A stretch of DNA of 10,246 nucleotides from an uncultured bacterium (GCA_948467735.1 CAOKFN010000078.1:1-10246); one strand, 5' to 3'. Positions 1 through 6,789 are shown, counted from the stretch's first letter. Numbers and translations are program-made. The notes: generated by a model not told the origin, from the sequence alone.

Positions 1-5
1 TCTCT

Positions 6-34
6 ATTATACAAAAAAACGCCTGTCTTTACAA
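6..34 (-). promoter_or_regulatory. Predicted sigma-A promoter reading leftward out of the window
   Basis: On the minus strand a TTGTAA -35 box (29-34) and a perfect TATAAT -10 box (6-11) are separated by 17 bp. It lies just past the stop codon of the relaxase-like gene, so it would drive a gene outside the window. This is a sequence match only. The surrounding DNA is AT-rich, which raises the chance of a random match. Confidence 0.4.
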
Positions 35-45
35 TAAAATTCACA

Positions 46-831
46 TTAAATTTCTTCCTCCCTCCGTTTCGTTTTGTTTCGTTGCCTGTTATGCTGTCGG
101 CTCTCGTTCTGAAGCTCCCTCTCAAGGTTCTTTTTGTTGTAGCTGATTACCTCGGCATACGCTAATTCTGTGGCGGTCTTGGTCTGCTCTTTACTGATAC
201 TGTCATACTCGGACTGCAAAGACTGTATCTCGGCTTTCCACTGTTTCGGCGTTATCTTCTCGCCGTTCTGTAAAAGGCTCTGCATACGCTCCTTTAATTC
301 GGGGTACTTCGATAAGCTGTCCTTATGCTCCTTATCGTATTTCATTTTCGCAAATCCTTTGAGTGATTGGCTCTCTTTATAGGTGGCTTGGATCGGCGCA
401 AAGAGGGCATACATTTTTGACAGTTCCTTTAATCGGTTTAGTTTCTGCCCCTTGGAAAGATGTACCGTTTCCAACTGCTGATATTTCTGCTCCCTGTCCT
501 CTGTAAATTTCGCAAGGCTCTCAAAGCTGTCTATCTTCCTTGTGGTGATGAATTTCTCCGCATTGTCGGCTGACTGCAAGGCGGTTCTGTCGGCTATTTT
601 TCTTAGGTGCTTTCCGCTGACAATCGGCAAGTCAAGTCTGCCTTTGCGCTCCCTCACTTTTGCAATCATCTCCATGACTTCATTCTTCACGCTGACCGCT
701 GTATTCTTAATCTTGGCATACTGTGCGCTGTGAAGTTCCTGCTTGGCAAGCATGAGCATTTCTTTCGCCTGTTCCAATACCTGCAATGCTTTTTCTAAGT
801 TTCTGCTTGCGTCATTCTTGCTTTCAATCAT
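46..831 (-). CDS. Relaxase C-terminal-like coiled-coil protein of a mobile element
   Basis: A 261-residue, highly charged, almost wholly helical protein without membrane segments. Residues 1-60 are coiled-coil-like (Leu/Lys/Glu/Gln-rich). Residues about 125-240 resemble, from memory, the tail found after the nuclease domain in relaxases of Firmicute conjugative and mobilisable elements (LNRLKELSKMYALF, then a Lys-rich stretch, then an ITPKQWKAEIQSL segment). The C-terminus is Arg/Lys/Glu-rich. No HUH or MobA/MobL histidine triad is visible, so it cannot be a complete relaxase. The ATG at 831 has a plausible GAGGT ribosome site 6-7 nt upstream and a promoter and leader of its own, so it may be a genuine separate accessory gene rather than a truncated relaxase. 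It could also be another coiled-coil mobilisation protein. The mobile-element origin is inferred from this resemblance and from the neighbouring gene debris. Confidence 0.6.
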   Translation of the reverse strand: MIESKNDASRNLEKALQVLEQAKEMLMLAKQELHSAQYAKIKNTAVSVKNEVMEMIAKVRERKGRLDLPIVSGKHLRKIADRTALQSADNAEKFITTRKIDSFESLAKFTEDREQKYQQLETVHLSKGQKLNRLKELSKMYALFAPIQATYKESQSLKGFAKMKYDKEHKDSLSKYPELKERMQSLLQNGEKITPKQWKAEIQSLQSEYDSISKEQTKTATELAYAEVISYNKKNLERELQNESRQHNRQRNKTKRREEEI

Positions 832-883
832 TTTTGATACCTCATTCTTTCTGTGCTATGTTAATGATTTCTGAAAATAAAAA

Positions 884-918
884 AGGTAGCAGATTGCCTG
901 TTAAGATAATCGCTACCT
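884..918 (-). terminator. Hairpin plus T-run in the leader of the relaxase-like gene (attenuator-like)
   Basis: Read on the minus strand, AGGTAGC (912-918) pairs perfectly with GCTACCT (884-890). An inner GATT/AATC pairing extends the stem around a loop of about 12 nt. The 3' side runs directly into TTTTTTATTTT, the form of a Rho-independent terminator. It sits between the predicted promoter at 932-960 and the ATG at 831, so it would act inside the 5' leader. It may be an attenuator, or a simple terminator for the decayed gene further upstream. Confidence 0.6.
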
Positions 919-931
919 AAAGGTAAACAAT

Positions 932-960
932 ATTCAATTTTTTATATCATGTTTTGTCAA
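932..960 (-). promoter_or_regulatory. Predicted promoter for the relaxase-like gene
   Basis: On the minus strand a perfect TTGACA -35 (955-960) is followed, after a 17-bp spacer, by TTGAAT (932-937) as a -10 box matching consensus at four of six positions. The predicted start is about ten bases before the leader hairpin at 884-918, leaving a leader of roughly 95 nt before the ATG. Confidence 0.4.
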
Positions 961-977
961 TCAATTTATTTTAGAAG

Positions 978-1330
978 TTAATCATCTTCATCATCATGAT
1001 AAATATAGATGTCATCATAATTTACCCCCAATTGATTGCACATATCGGTTTCATCCTCATAATATTGTAATTGGTCCTCATAATATGGATCTAATTCTGC
1101 CCACATAATATAAACATTACCTCCGTATCTTCTTATAAATTGTCCCACTACTTTTGATGATTTTCAATATAGTGAATTCCACACCCTCAGAATAATCATA
1201 CCAATCTCTGATTTCTTTTGAATCTTCAACCCTTTTATTTCTAACTACTCATCATAATCATCTACTTATCAGGAACGCCAATTTACTCTCCACATCCAGT
1301 GTCTTTTTCCGTCACCTTTAGTACACTCAT
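978..1330 (-). pseudogene. Decayed gene for an acidic Tyr/Asp-rich protein, frameshifted
   Basis: This AT-rich stretch holds fragments of what looks like one minus-strand gene. The downstream fragment is open from about 1163 to a TAA at 978-980 and ends in a very acidic tail (NYDDIYIYHDDEDD), after a Tyr/Glu-rich segment containing MWAELDPYYEDQ. It has no start codon at its upstream end. The upstream fragment (about 1248 down to 1118) is in a different frame, also looks coding (DSKEIRDWYDYSEGVEF), and overlaps the first near 1154-1166, so a single frameshift would join them. Further upstream an ATG at 1330, behind AAGGA, opens a 15-codon peptide that stops at 1283. Its frame has to shift again to reach the fragments. 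I do not recognise the family. The acidic, aromatic composition would suit an immunity or antirestriction-type protein, but that is a guess. Confidence 0.4.
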
Positions 1331-1370
1331 ATAATCCTTATAACCTTTTCTATAAATTTACAAATAAGTA

Positions 1371-1399
1371 TTGACATGTAATATTATATGCTGTATAGT
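1371..1399 (+). promoter_or_regulatory. Promoter of the PadR/HAAS/DUF4097 operon
   Basis: A perfect TTGACA -35 (1371-1376) and a TATAGT -10 (1394-1399) are separated by exactly 17 bp, close to sigma-A consensus. The -10 box lies inside the left palindrome (1380-1402), the arrangement expected where a repressor blocks RNA polymerase directly. Confidence 0.75.
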
Positions 1400-1435
1400 A
1401 TTGTCATCAACCAATATTATACAGCATATAATATT
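1380..1435. promoter_or_regulatory. Double palindromic operator, probable PadR binding sites
   Basis: Two 23-bp dyads lie side by side. The right one (1413-1435) is perfect: AATATTATA, five bases, TATAATATT. The left one (1380-1402) differs by one base (TATAGTATT). The five central bases (tgctg and cagca) are complementary, so the pair also forms one larger inverted repeat of 24-nt arms (1379-1402 and 1413-1436). The dyad centres are 33 bp apart, about three helical turns, so two dimers could bind the same DNA face. The left dyad covers the -10 box. The operator role is inferred from the adjacent PadR gene. Confidence 0.7.
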
Positions 1436-1504
1436 ATATAGAGATATCTTATGAAAAAAATTTATGACCACAAGATTCAATTTTATAGAAAAAGGGGCGA
1501 TTGG

Positions 1505-1828
1505 ATGGTATTCAACACAGGTGCGGCACTTTTAGATGCGATTGTGCTGGCCGTGGTGTCCATGGAACCGGAGGGAACCTATGGGTACAAGATTACTCAG
1601 GAGGTCCGGCAGGTCATTGAATTGTCTGAATCCACATTGTATCCGGTGCTTAGGAGACTGCAGAAGGATGAATGTCTGGAGGTTTACGACATGGAGTGCG
1701 CGGGCAGGAACAGGCGCTATTACAAGGTGACTAGCAGGGGATGGGCACAGCTGCGGCTGTACGAAAGCGAATGGAGGAAATATGCGGACAAAATCACAGG
1801 ATTGTTCGAGGGGAGGATTGTAGTATGA
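1505..1828 (+). CDS. PadR-family transcriptional regulator
   Basis: A 107-residue winged-helix repressor, the usual size for the short PadR-s2 type. The N-terminal half carries the PadR pattern: a Leu/Ala helix, GTYGYKITQEV, then SESTLYPVLRRLQ as recognition helix. The wing follows with GRNRRYYKVTSRG, and a short C-terminal helix presumably dimerises. I chose the ATG at 1505 because AAAGGGGCG lies just upstream and related proteins, as I recall them, begin near the 'FNTGAALLDAIVLAVV' segment. An in-frame ATG at 1451 would add 18 residues rich in Lys, Tyr and His. The stop overlaps the next start (ATGA at 1825-1828), so the two genes are translationally coupled. It probably represses its own operon through the paired dyads at 1380-1435. 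Its inducer is unknown. Confidence 0.9.
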   Translation: MVFNTGAALLDAIVLAVVSMEPEGTYGYKITQEVRQVIELSESTLYPVLRRLQKDECLEVYDMECAGRNRRYYKVTSRGWAQLRLYESEWRKYADKITGLFEGRIVV

Positions 1829-2883
1829 ACAGAGTAGATTTTATGCAGCAGCTGGAAAGCCTGCTTCAGAACATTGCTCCCATGGAGCGGGAGGAGGCAT
1901 TGCAATATTATAATGATTATTTTGACGATGCCGGAAGGGAGAACGAAAAGGAGGTCATCGAGGCGCTGGGGAACCCGGCCAGAGTGGCTGAGAATATCAA
2001 GAGGGATTTGCTTGGCAGCGGCTATGGGGACGGAAACCTAAGGAAAGCCCGGGCGTCTGACAGGGCGCTTGTGGAGTACGGGAAAGAGATTCCGGATGCG
2101 GCTGAAAATATGACAGATATGGCTGAAAGCAAAATGACCGGAAATATGGCAGAAAGCGGGACGGCCGAAGGCGGGACGTCAGGGGGTATCGCCGAAGCAG
2201 CGGCTAATCATCCGTCTTCCGGTATAACTGACGGAAATGAAGCGGGTGGAAGCGGGGCATTCGGAAATACTGTCGCAGGAAGCGGACTGTTGGGAACAAC
2301 GGGCGGTGTCGTGCAGGGAGATGATAGAAGCGCAGCTTTCCGAAATACGGCGGATGAAAATAAACCCTCCGGCAGCAGCCCTTATTATGACAATACGTCT
2401 TACGGAACCGGTGCCTATGACAGTGCGGCAGTCTCTCCTCAAATGCCGTCCGGCAGCAGGGACGGAAAGAGCGGTCTGCCCGGCTGGGCGATTGCGCTGC
2501 TGGTGCTGGCGCTGGTTCTGGCTTCCCCGGTATTATTGGGCGCGGTGACAGGAGCGGCGGGCGTGGTACTCGGTGCCGTGGGGGCGCTGGTCGGCGTCTT
2601 TGCCGCATGGTTTGCGATGATTGCCGCTTTCGGGGCGGTATTTATCAGTATGTTCGTACTGCTGGTGGTGCTGGTGGTGATTGGATTCATGTGCCTGTTC
2701 TCCAACCCTTGGGTGGGGCTGGCTCTGATTGGCAGCGGTCTGGTGTGCGGAGGCATCGGCCTTCTGTTTTTGATGCTGACCGTCGCCATGGCGGGAATTG
2801 CTACGCCCGCTATCTTTCGTGGAATCGGCCATGTGTTCCGGCTTATTTTCGGAAAATCGGGGAAATGCGTGCAAAGGGGGTAA
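1825..2883 (+). CDS. HAAS/DUF1700-type membrane protein with a long low-complexity linker
   Basis: A 352-residue protein. Residues 1-63 match the HAAS signalling domain that begins DUF1700 proteins: MNRVDFMQQLESLL, then EREEALQYYNDYFDDAG and EVIEALGNPARVA. Residues about 65-215 are an unusual linker rich in Gly, Ser, Ala and Asn with repeated 'NMAES', 'GT' and 'GSG' motifs. Four hydrophobic segments follow (about 221-243, 247-270, 272-292, 297-325), ending in a short basic tail, so the N-terminal domain is probably cytoplasmic. The true start is the ATG at 1825, behind GGGGAGGA and overlapping the padR stop. The frame is also open upstream, but that part is not homologous. In this family the gene usually sits between a PadR regulator and a DUF4097 protein, as here. 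It may help sense or respond to envelope or membrane stress, but its biochemical activity is not established. Confidence 0.85.
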   Translation: MNRVDFMQQLESLLQNIAPMEREEALQYYNDYFDDAGRENEKEVIEALGNPARVAENIKRDLLGSGYGDGNLRKARASDRALVEYGKEIPDAAENMTDMAESKMTGNMAESGTAEGGTSGGIAEAAANHPSSGITDGNEAGGSGAFGNTVAGSGLLGTTGGVVQGDDRSAAFRNTADENKPSGSSPYYDNTSYGTGAYDSAAVSPQMPSGSRDGKSGLPGWAIALLVLALVLASPVLLGAVTGAAGVVLGAVGALVGVFAAWFAMIAAFGAVFISMFVLLVVLVVIGFMCLFSNPWVGLALIGSGLVCGGIGLLFLMLTVAMAGIATPAIFRGIGHVFRLIFGKSGKCVQRG

Positions 2884-2889
2884 TTTTAG

Positions 2890-3945
2890 ATGAAGAGATT
2901 TATGAAAAGCTGCGGGATTGCCGCGCTGATACTGATTGTCGTAGGAATTTCACTGGGCATGGCAGGACGCGCCGCAGTGGATAAAATCACCATATGGGAT
3001 GTGGTGAATAACGTCACCGGAGGCCGGTTTGGCATATACGCGGGCCATAGGGGCTATTGGAACAGCGCGGTGGATGAGATTACTATTGTAGAAGATATCG
3101 GGGTGTCACAGACGCCGGAATATGCCGGAATATGTGAAGAGGCGGTGCTGGGATGTGACACAAGCGTCATGTGGCAGGAAGGTGCTTGGAATGCTGGCGA
3201 CACCTTTGGCTTTGATGAGAATTATGCGGTATTAAAGGGAGATATCCCTATGTATTGTCCCGGCGTCAATATCCGAAAGCTGGATATTGAAGTGGGGGGA
3301 GATCGTATTGTGACAATGATGTCAGATGACGGAAATGTCTATCTGGAAGCTACAGACATGCATAGGTTTCAGGGATATGTGGAGGACGGCACGCTTTATA
3401 TCAGGTCGGCACATTCATTTAATTCATGGCATGATCATTCATGGAGCGGCGGCATGGGTACCATTTTTTTGTATCTGCCGGAGAACTATTGCTTTGACGA
3501 GGTGGAGGCAGAAGTAGGTGCCGGGGAAATGTTCCTTGAGGGACTTGGGGCGGTGGAAGCTTCGCTGGAGGTGGGTGCGGGTACTGTTGAATTGTCCGGC
3601 CCGATGGTACGGGAATTGGAAGTCAGCATAGGCGCGGGGATGGTGTCGATATGGGAAATGACAGTGACGGATCTGGAGGTCGAGGTCGGCATGGGAGAAT
3701 TTACCGCAAGCGGCATTCTCAACGGGAATGCGGATGTGGAATGCTCCATGGGCAGCGTGGACCTTGGGCTGGACGGCCGTTATATTGATTTTAATTATTC
3801 TCTGGAAGGCGCTTTGGGCAACATTCAGGTGGGAAATAATGTGTTCGGCGGCATTGGACAGGAGCGGACCATCGACAATGGCGCAGGGAAAAATATTGAC
3901 ATTGAGTGCGCCATGGGAAGCGCCTCCGTCTGGTTTACGGAGTGA
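2890..3945 (+). CDS. DUF4097-family beta-repeat protein, membrane anchored
   Basis: A 351-residue protein. Residues about 7-26 are one hydrophobic helix after a Lys/Arg start (signal anchor, no lipobox Cys), so the rest is probably outside the cytoplasm. Residues about 125-350 form the DUF4097 adhesin-like region. A G-A/M-G motif recurs every 19 residues (starting at 208, 227, 246, 265 and 284), with looser copies near 305 and 339, as expected of a right-handed beta solenoid. The ATG at 2890 follows a GGGGG ribosome site and lies six bases after the previous stop, so the operon is continuous. DUF4097 proteins commonly accompany PadR and HAAS proteins in Firmicutes. A structural or sensory role at the envelope is likely, but no ligand or enzymatic site is visible. 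Confidence 0.85.
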   Translation: MKRFMKSCGIAALILIVVGISLGMAGRAAVDKITIWDVVNNVTGGRFGIYAGHRGYWNSAVDEITIVEDIGVSQTPEYAGICEEAVLGCDTSVMWQEGAWNAGDTFGFDENYAVLKGDIPMYCPGVNIRKLDIEVGGDRIVTMMSDDGNVYLEATDMHRFQGYVEDGTLYIRSAHSFNSWHDHSWSGGMGTIFLYLPENYCFDEVEAEVGAGEMFLEGLGAVEASLEVGAGTVELSGPMVRELEVSIGAGMVSIWEMTVTDLEVEVGMGEFTASGILNGNADVECSMGSVDLGLDGRYIDFNYSLEGALGNIQVGNNVFGGIGQERTIDNGAGKNIDIECAMGSASVWFTE

Positions 3946-3955
3946 CGTTTTAAGA

Positions 3956-3980
3956 GGACGGCAGAGACAAGGCGCCGTCC
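3956..3980. terminator. Hairpin between convergent genes, possible weak bidirectional terminator
   Basis: GGACGGC (3956-3962) pairs perfectly with GCCGTCC (3974-3980) around an 11-nt loop. It lies exactly in the 37-bp gap between the plus-strand DUF4097 gene and the minus-strand acetyltransferase gene. Neither side has a proper T-run (CGTCAAATAT on the plus strand, TCTTAAAACG on the minus strand), so terminator efficiency is doubtful. Confidence 0.4.
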
Positions 3981-3982
3981 CG

Positions 3983-5197
3983 TCAAATATAATCGGAGAT
4001 ATAGGGCGATTCGTGCAGAAGCACGTCGTCCAGTCTCCGCACAGAATAGGCGTCTCCCCGTATATGTTCCCGCCGGTAGAGCTGCGCCGCGGTTTTATAG
4101 CCAAGCAGCAAGGTTGTCAAGGCGGATATGGACATGGAGAGATGATATTCTGTGGGGACATCCGTCAAAAAACAGCGGCCCTCATGAAAAAGGACATGGA
4201 ATGTGCGGTTGTTCCAAGCCAGTACATGGTCCGTGATCTCAAGGGCAATGCACACATTCTTCTCCTGCGGGTCGCAGTGATATTGGGATAAAAACATTTC
4301 CACATCCACAATGCGTCCCATAATGTATGGGCGTATCGTTTCTTTGATATCTCCGTCTTCCAAGTCAAAGGCAACAGGATCGTTAAAATAAGTATTGCCC
4401 CGCACCTCGTCAATCATGGAATCATGTGCGTGAATATATTCCCACAAGCCGTTTTGGGCTTCGTGATTGAGATAAATCATCTCTTTAATATGCATGATGT
4501 CATTTTCGATCAAATAAACCATATAGCCCAAAGGGGCGTCCTTTTCACTGTAATAAATGGCCACCGTTGTGTCCTCGTCGTCCCATCTCCAATATTCCTC
4601 CCAAGCCAGAGAATTTCGGAACAGGCATCCATGGGTCTGCCGGGCAAAAGCAGAGTGCAGATTCATGAAGTCCTTATTATCCCAGTCCACGCGCCGGACA
4701 TAGCCGGGTGCGTCGGCCTTCGCCGGTATCTGTCGGTCTTTGATTGTGTAGGATATTTTATTGGATATGATTTCCCAGCCGAATTTTCGATACAGGGGGA
4801 TGGAATATGGATACAAAAGCGCAAGAGACTGCTTTTTTTCCCGCATTCGGAACAAGCTTTTCTTTAGTAATTTTGACATAATTCCTTTTCCCGAATATTC
4901 CGGATAGGTAGAGACGCTGGTGACAAATCCGATCATGTATATATTGGAATAAATATTCATATTAAGCGGGTACACCGCCGCCTGAGATATCAAGGCTTCC
5001 CCGTCGTAACAGCCAAGCACGTCCGCGCGTTCCAATACCGGAAATTTTGATTGTTTGATTTCTTCATCGCACCATCCGGATTTTATCAAATCCTGCTCCG
5101 TTACCTGAAAAGCATAGCGAAGCAGCATATTGTACTGGTCAAGGTCTTTTGTCGTCAGATTTCGTATGTGATATTTCCTGTTATCTTTGTCATTCAT
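3983..5197 (-). CDS. Eis-like GNAT family N-acetyltransferase
   Basis: A 404-residue protein, the length of Eis-type acetyltransferases: two GNAT folds followed by a sterol-carrier-like C-terminal domain. Near residues 95-113 lies the acetyl-CoA loop, VSTYPEYSGKGIMSKLL. Near 128-142 comes LYPYSIPLYRKFGWE, the conserved 'PxxxPLYxxxGWE' segment of the family. The C-terminus SPYISDYI fits the family habit of an aromatic/hydrophobic final residue, whose carboxylate acts as the catalytic base in mycobacterial Eis. Substrates range over amines, aminoglycosides and peptides and cannot be predicted here. I place the start at the ATG at 5197, behind GGAG with a 10-nt gap. A GTG at 5206 is in frame but almost touches that ribosome site. 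The gene overlaps the marR stop by 8 nt, so the pair is an operon under MarR control. Confidence 0.9.
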   Translation of the reverse strand: MNDKDNRKYHIRNLTTKDLDQYNMLLRYAFQVTEQDLIKSGWCDEEIKQSKFPVLERADVLGCYDGEALISQAAVYPLNMNIYSNIYMIGFVTSVSTYPEYSGKGIMSKLLKKSLFRMREKKQSLALLYPYSIPLYRKFGWEIISNKISYTIKDRQIPAKADAPGYVRRVDWDNKDFMNLHSAFARQTHGCLFRNSLAWEEYWRWDDEDTTVAIYYSEKDAPLGYMVYLIENDIMHIKEMIYLNHEAQNGLWEYIHAHDSMIDEVRGNTYFNDPVAFDLEDGDIKETIRPYIMGRIVDVEMFLSQYHCDPQEKNVCIALEITDHVLAWNNRTFHVLFHEGRCFLTDVPTEYHLSMSISALTTLLLGYKTAAQLYRREHIRGDAYSVRRLDDVLLHESPYISDYI

Positions 5198-5648
5198 TTG
5201 ATTCACTCTCCAAAGGAAGTTTTTCGGCCTCTTTTTTCAAATTATTTGTAAACTGTTCTATCGCCTGTAGGAACTCACGGGGGAATTCGGCAAGCGTTTT
5301 CTGCATGGCGCATCTTTCGATTTCATAGAACTGCATTAAGATGGGTTTGGCATATTCCTGCCCTTTTTCGGTCAGGCGTATTTCTTTTTCTTTTGTCTGC
5401 CGGGAAGTATCTAAGACGATATATCCGGCTTCGACGCATTCTTTGACAATGGTGTTGACGGTGGTCTTGGGAATCAGCCACTGCTCGCAGACCTCTTTTT
5501 GGGAATGGGGGCGGCCGTCGTCCAGTGCGTAAAATAGAGCGAGGGTGTTGTATTTTATCCCGACCCTTTTGGCGCCCATGGCATAGATGCCCTCAATCAT
5601 GTTGACGCAAATCATGATTTTTCTGACTTCTTCCCGAAAATATTCCAT
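5190..5648 (-). CDS. MarR-family transcriptional regulator
   Basis: A 152-residue helical protein with a central winged helix-turn-helix: KYNTLALFYALDD (32-44), then SQKEVCEQWLIPKTTVNTIVKECVEAGYI (about 49-77) as recognition region, then the wing RQTKEKEIRLTEKGQEYA (83-100). The N- and C-terminal helices would dimerise. It starts at the ATG at 5648 with a consensus AGGAGG (5654-5659) five bases upstream. The promoter carries a perfect inverted repeat around its -10 box, so autorepression is likely, and the acetyltransferase gene downstream is co-transcribed by overlap. MarR regulators often answer small phenolic or antibiotic ligands. The ligand here is not known. Confidence 0.9.
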   Translation of the reverse strand: MEYFREEVRKIMICVNMIEGIYAMGAKRVGIKYNTLALFYALDDGRPHSQKEVCEQWLIPKTTVNTIVKECVEAGYIVLDTSRQTKEKEIRLTEKGQEYAKPILMQFYEIERCAMQKTLAEFPREFLQAIEQFTNNLKKEAEKLPLESESNE

Positions 5649-5680
5649 GTATGCCTCCTTGTATTAGTTCTGCAAGTCAA

Positions 5681-5718
5681 TACGGATTCGTACTATATAA
5701 ATATAATACGAATCCGTA
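5681..5718. promoter_or_regulatory. Perfect inverted-repeat operator at the marR promoter
   Basis: TACGGATTCGTA (5681-5692) and its exact complement TACGAATCCGTA (5707-5718) lie 14 bp apart. Each arm is also a small dyad on its own (TACG, four bases, CGTA), so there may be two binding sites with centres 26 bp apart. The arms flank the predicted -10 box, which fits MarR autorepression. Confidence 0.75.
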
Positions 5719-5728
5719 CCAAAGTCAA
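5700..5728 (-). promoter_or_regulatory. Promoter of the marR-acetyltransferase operon
   Basis: On the minus strand a TTGACT -35 (5723-5728) and a TATATT -10 (5700-5705) are separated by 17 bp. The right operator arm lies in the spacer and the left arm just past the start region. Confidence 0.65.
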
Positions 5729-5790
5729 GGGCTTTTTTATATCAAATATTTCCTTCGATATAGGTATCTAAAACCGCACTATTTTGTAAA

Positions 5791-6717
5791 TTATGGTTCC
5801 ACGAACAGCCCCGACTTTTTCAGCGCAGGCCGCAGAGCCAGATAGATTGCGGAGGCGGCAGTCACGGCAACCACCGCGTTGACTCCCGTGGTGAGGGCGC
5901 TCATTTTCGCAAGGACGGAGGTGATGTCTTGGGGAATGCCGAAAAGGTATGTCTTGTAAAAATATCCTGTCAGCGGATCGGCAATTACATTGAACCCCAT
6001 GCCGCAGGCGGAGGCCAGAATTGTGACGCCCGTGACATATTTTGCGGAGTGGTCATGGCTCAGTTTGAAAATCACATGGGAGACTAAGCCCACAATCAGC
6101 CCGATGCAGAGCTTCAGCAGGAAGGTTTTGGGGGCGCTGGTGACATAGGAAGTGGTAAAATCGCCGATGGTCATTCCGATGGCGCCTGCGAGACCGCCCC
6201 AATAGCCGCCCAGCAGCAGGGCCGCCAGCACGCAGAATACATTCCCAAAGTGAAAGGAGGTTTTTTCGGGACCGACAGGAATGTCAATTTTGAAAAAGGC
6301 AAAGCCGATGTAGCAGAGGGCGGCTAACAATCCTGCCTGCGCCAGACGCTTCACATCGATCTTTTCGGCCTTGGCGGTGCCGGACAGAGCGTTATAAATC
6401 CCCTTGGCGGTCAGCAGAATGGCGAAAAATACCAGCGTCAGGCTGTAGGAATAGGGGCGTTCCTGACGGAGCTTTTCGGCGGACAGCCTGTCTGCTTCCG
6501 CGTTCAGGGCCTCCAAATCTCCCGAGGCGGTTCCTTCTTTTACTGCCGAAGCCTGCGCTTTCACTTCCTTAAGCTGTGTACCCAGAGCCACCGAGTCCTG
6601 ATAGCTGGAATGGTAAGCATATACCGCAAAGATCACGCCCGCGATTAACAATATGGCGCCCACAATCAGCAGGCCGAAGCTTTTACTTTTTTCAGGCTTT
6701 GTGTTTTCTGTTTTCAT
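5791..6717 (-). CDS. ECF transporter S component with N-terminal coiled-coil module
   Basis: A 308-residue membrane protein. Residues about 122-300 form an S component of the riboflavin-transporter-like type: RLAQAGLLAALCYIG holds the Ala-xxx-Ala contact motif for EcfT, and FHFGNVFCVLAALLLGGYWGGLAGAIGMTIGDF is the conserved core. It would bind a vitamin or similar micronutrient and work with a shared EcfA/A'/T module encoded elsewhere (group II). The substrate cannot be told. Unusually, residues 1-120 add a membrane helix (13-35), an outward coiled coil of about 45 residues (45-88) and a second helix (90-110). Ordinary S components are about 180-200 residues. The ATG at 6717 follows GAGGAG. 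A small His/Cys-rich reading frame and a complex intergenic region lie upstream. Confidence 0.85.
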   Translation of the reverse strand: MKTENTKPEKSKSFGLLIVGAILLIAGVIFAVYAYHSSYQDSVALGTQLKEVKAQASAVKEGTASGDLEALNAEADRLSAEKLRQERPYSYSLTLVFFAILLTAKGIYNALSGTAKAEKIDVKRLAQAGLLAALCYIGFAFFKIDIPVGPEKTSFHFGNVFCVLAALLLGGYWGGLAGAIGMTIGDFTTSYVTSAPKTFLLKLCIGLIVGLVSHVIFKLSHDHSAKYVTGVTILASACGMGFNVIADPLTGYFYKTYLFGIPQDITSVLAKMSALTTGVNAVVAVTAASAIYLALRPALKKSGLFVEP

Positions 6718-6789
6718 AATGTAGTCTCCTCTTTTTTGATTAATTTTGGCAGGAGAGGCGTTTTGGAGCGAAGCCCTGCATCTATATAA

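Larger units (their letters stand above)
832..1450. other. AT-rich gap holding leader, gene remnant and PadR promoter
   Basis: There is no intact gene in these 619 bases. From left to right they hold the leader and hairpin of the relaxase-like gene, a minus-strand promoter, frameshifted remnants of an acidic protein, and the PadR operon promoter with its double palindrome. The visibly AT-rich composition gives way to more GC-rich coding DNA at about 1500. The edge of a degraded mobile element may therefore lie here, but I found no clear terminal repeats or target-site duplication. Confidence 0.5.

Noticed and set aside
832..1370. Insertion or attachment site of a mobile element
   Set aside because: No terminal inverted repeats, target-site duplication or integrase gene could be seen within the window.
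1380..1435. CRISPR-like repeat pair
   Set aside because: There are only two copies, they are palindromic operator-like dyads on a promoter, and there are no spacers or cas genes.
2204..2789. Long minus-strand reading frames rich in Arg, Pro, Ser and Thr
   Set aside because: They run antisense to the HAAS gene's GC-rich linker and membrane region, have biased composition and no ribosome sites.
3439..4104. 221-codon minus-strand frame
   Set aside because: It lies antisense to DUF4097 and also overlaps the acetyltransferase gene; no domain resemblance.
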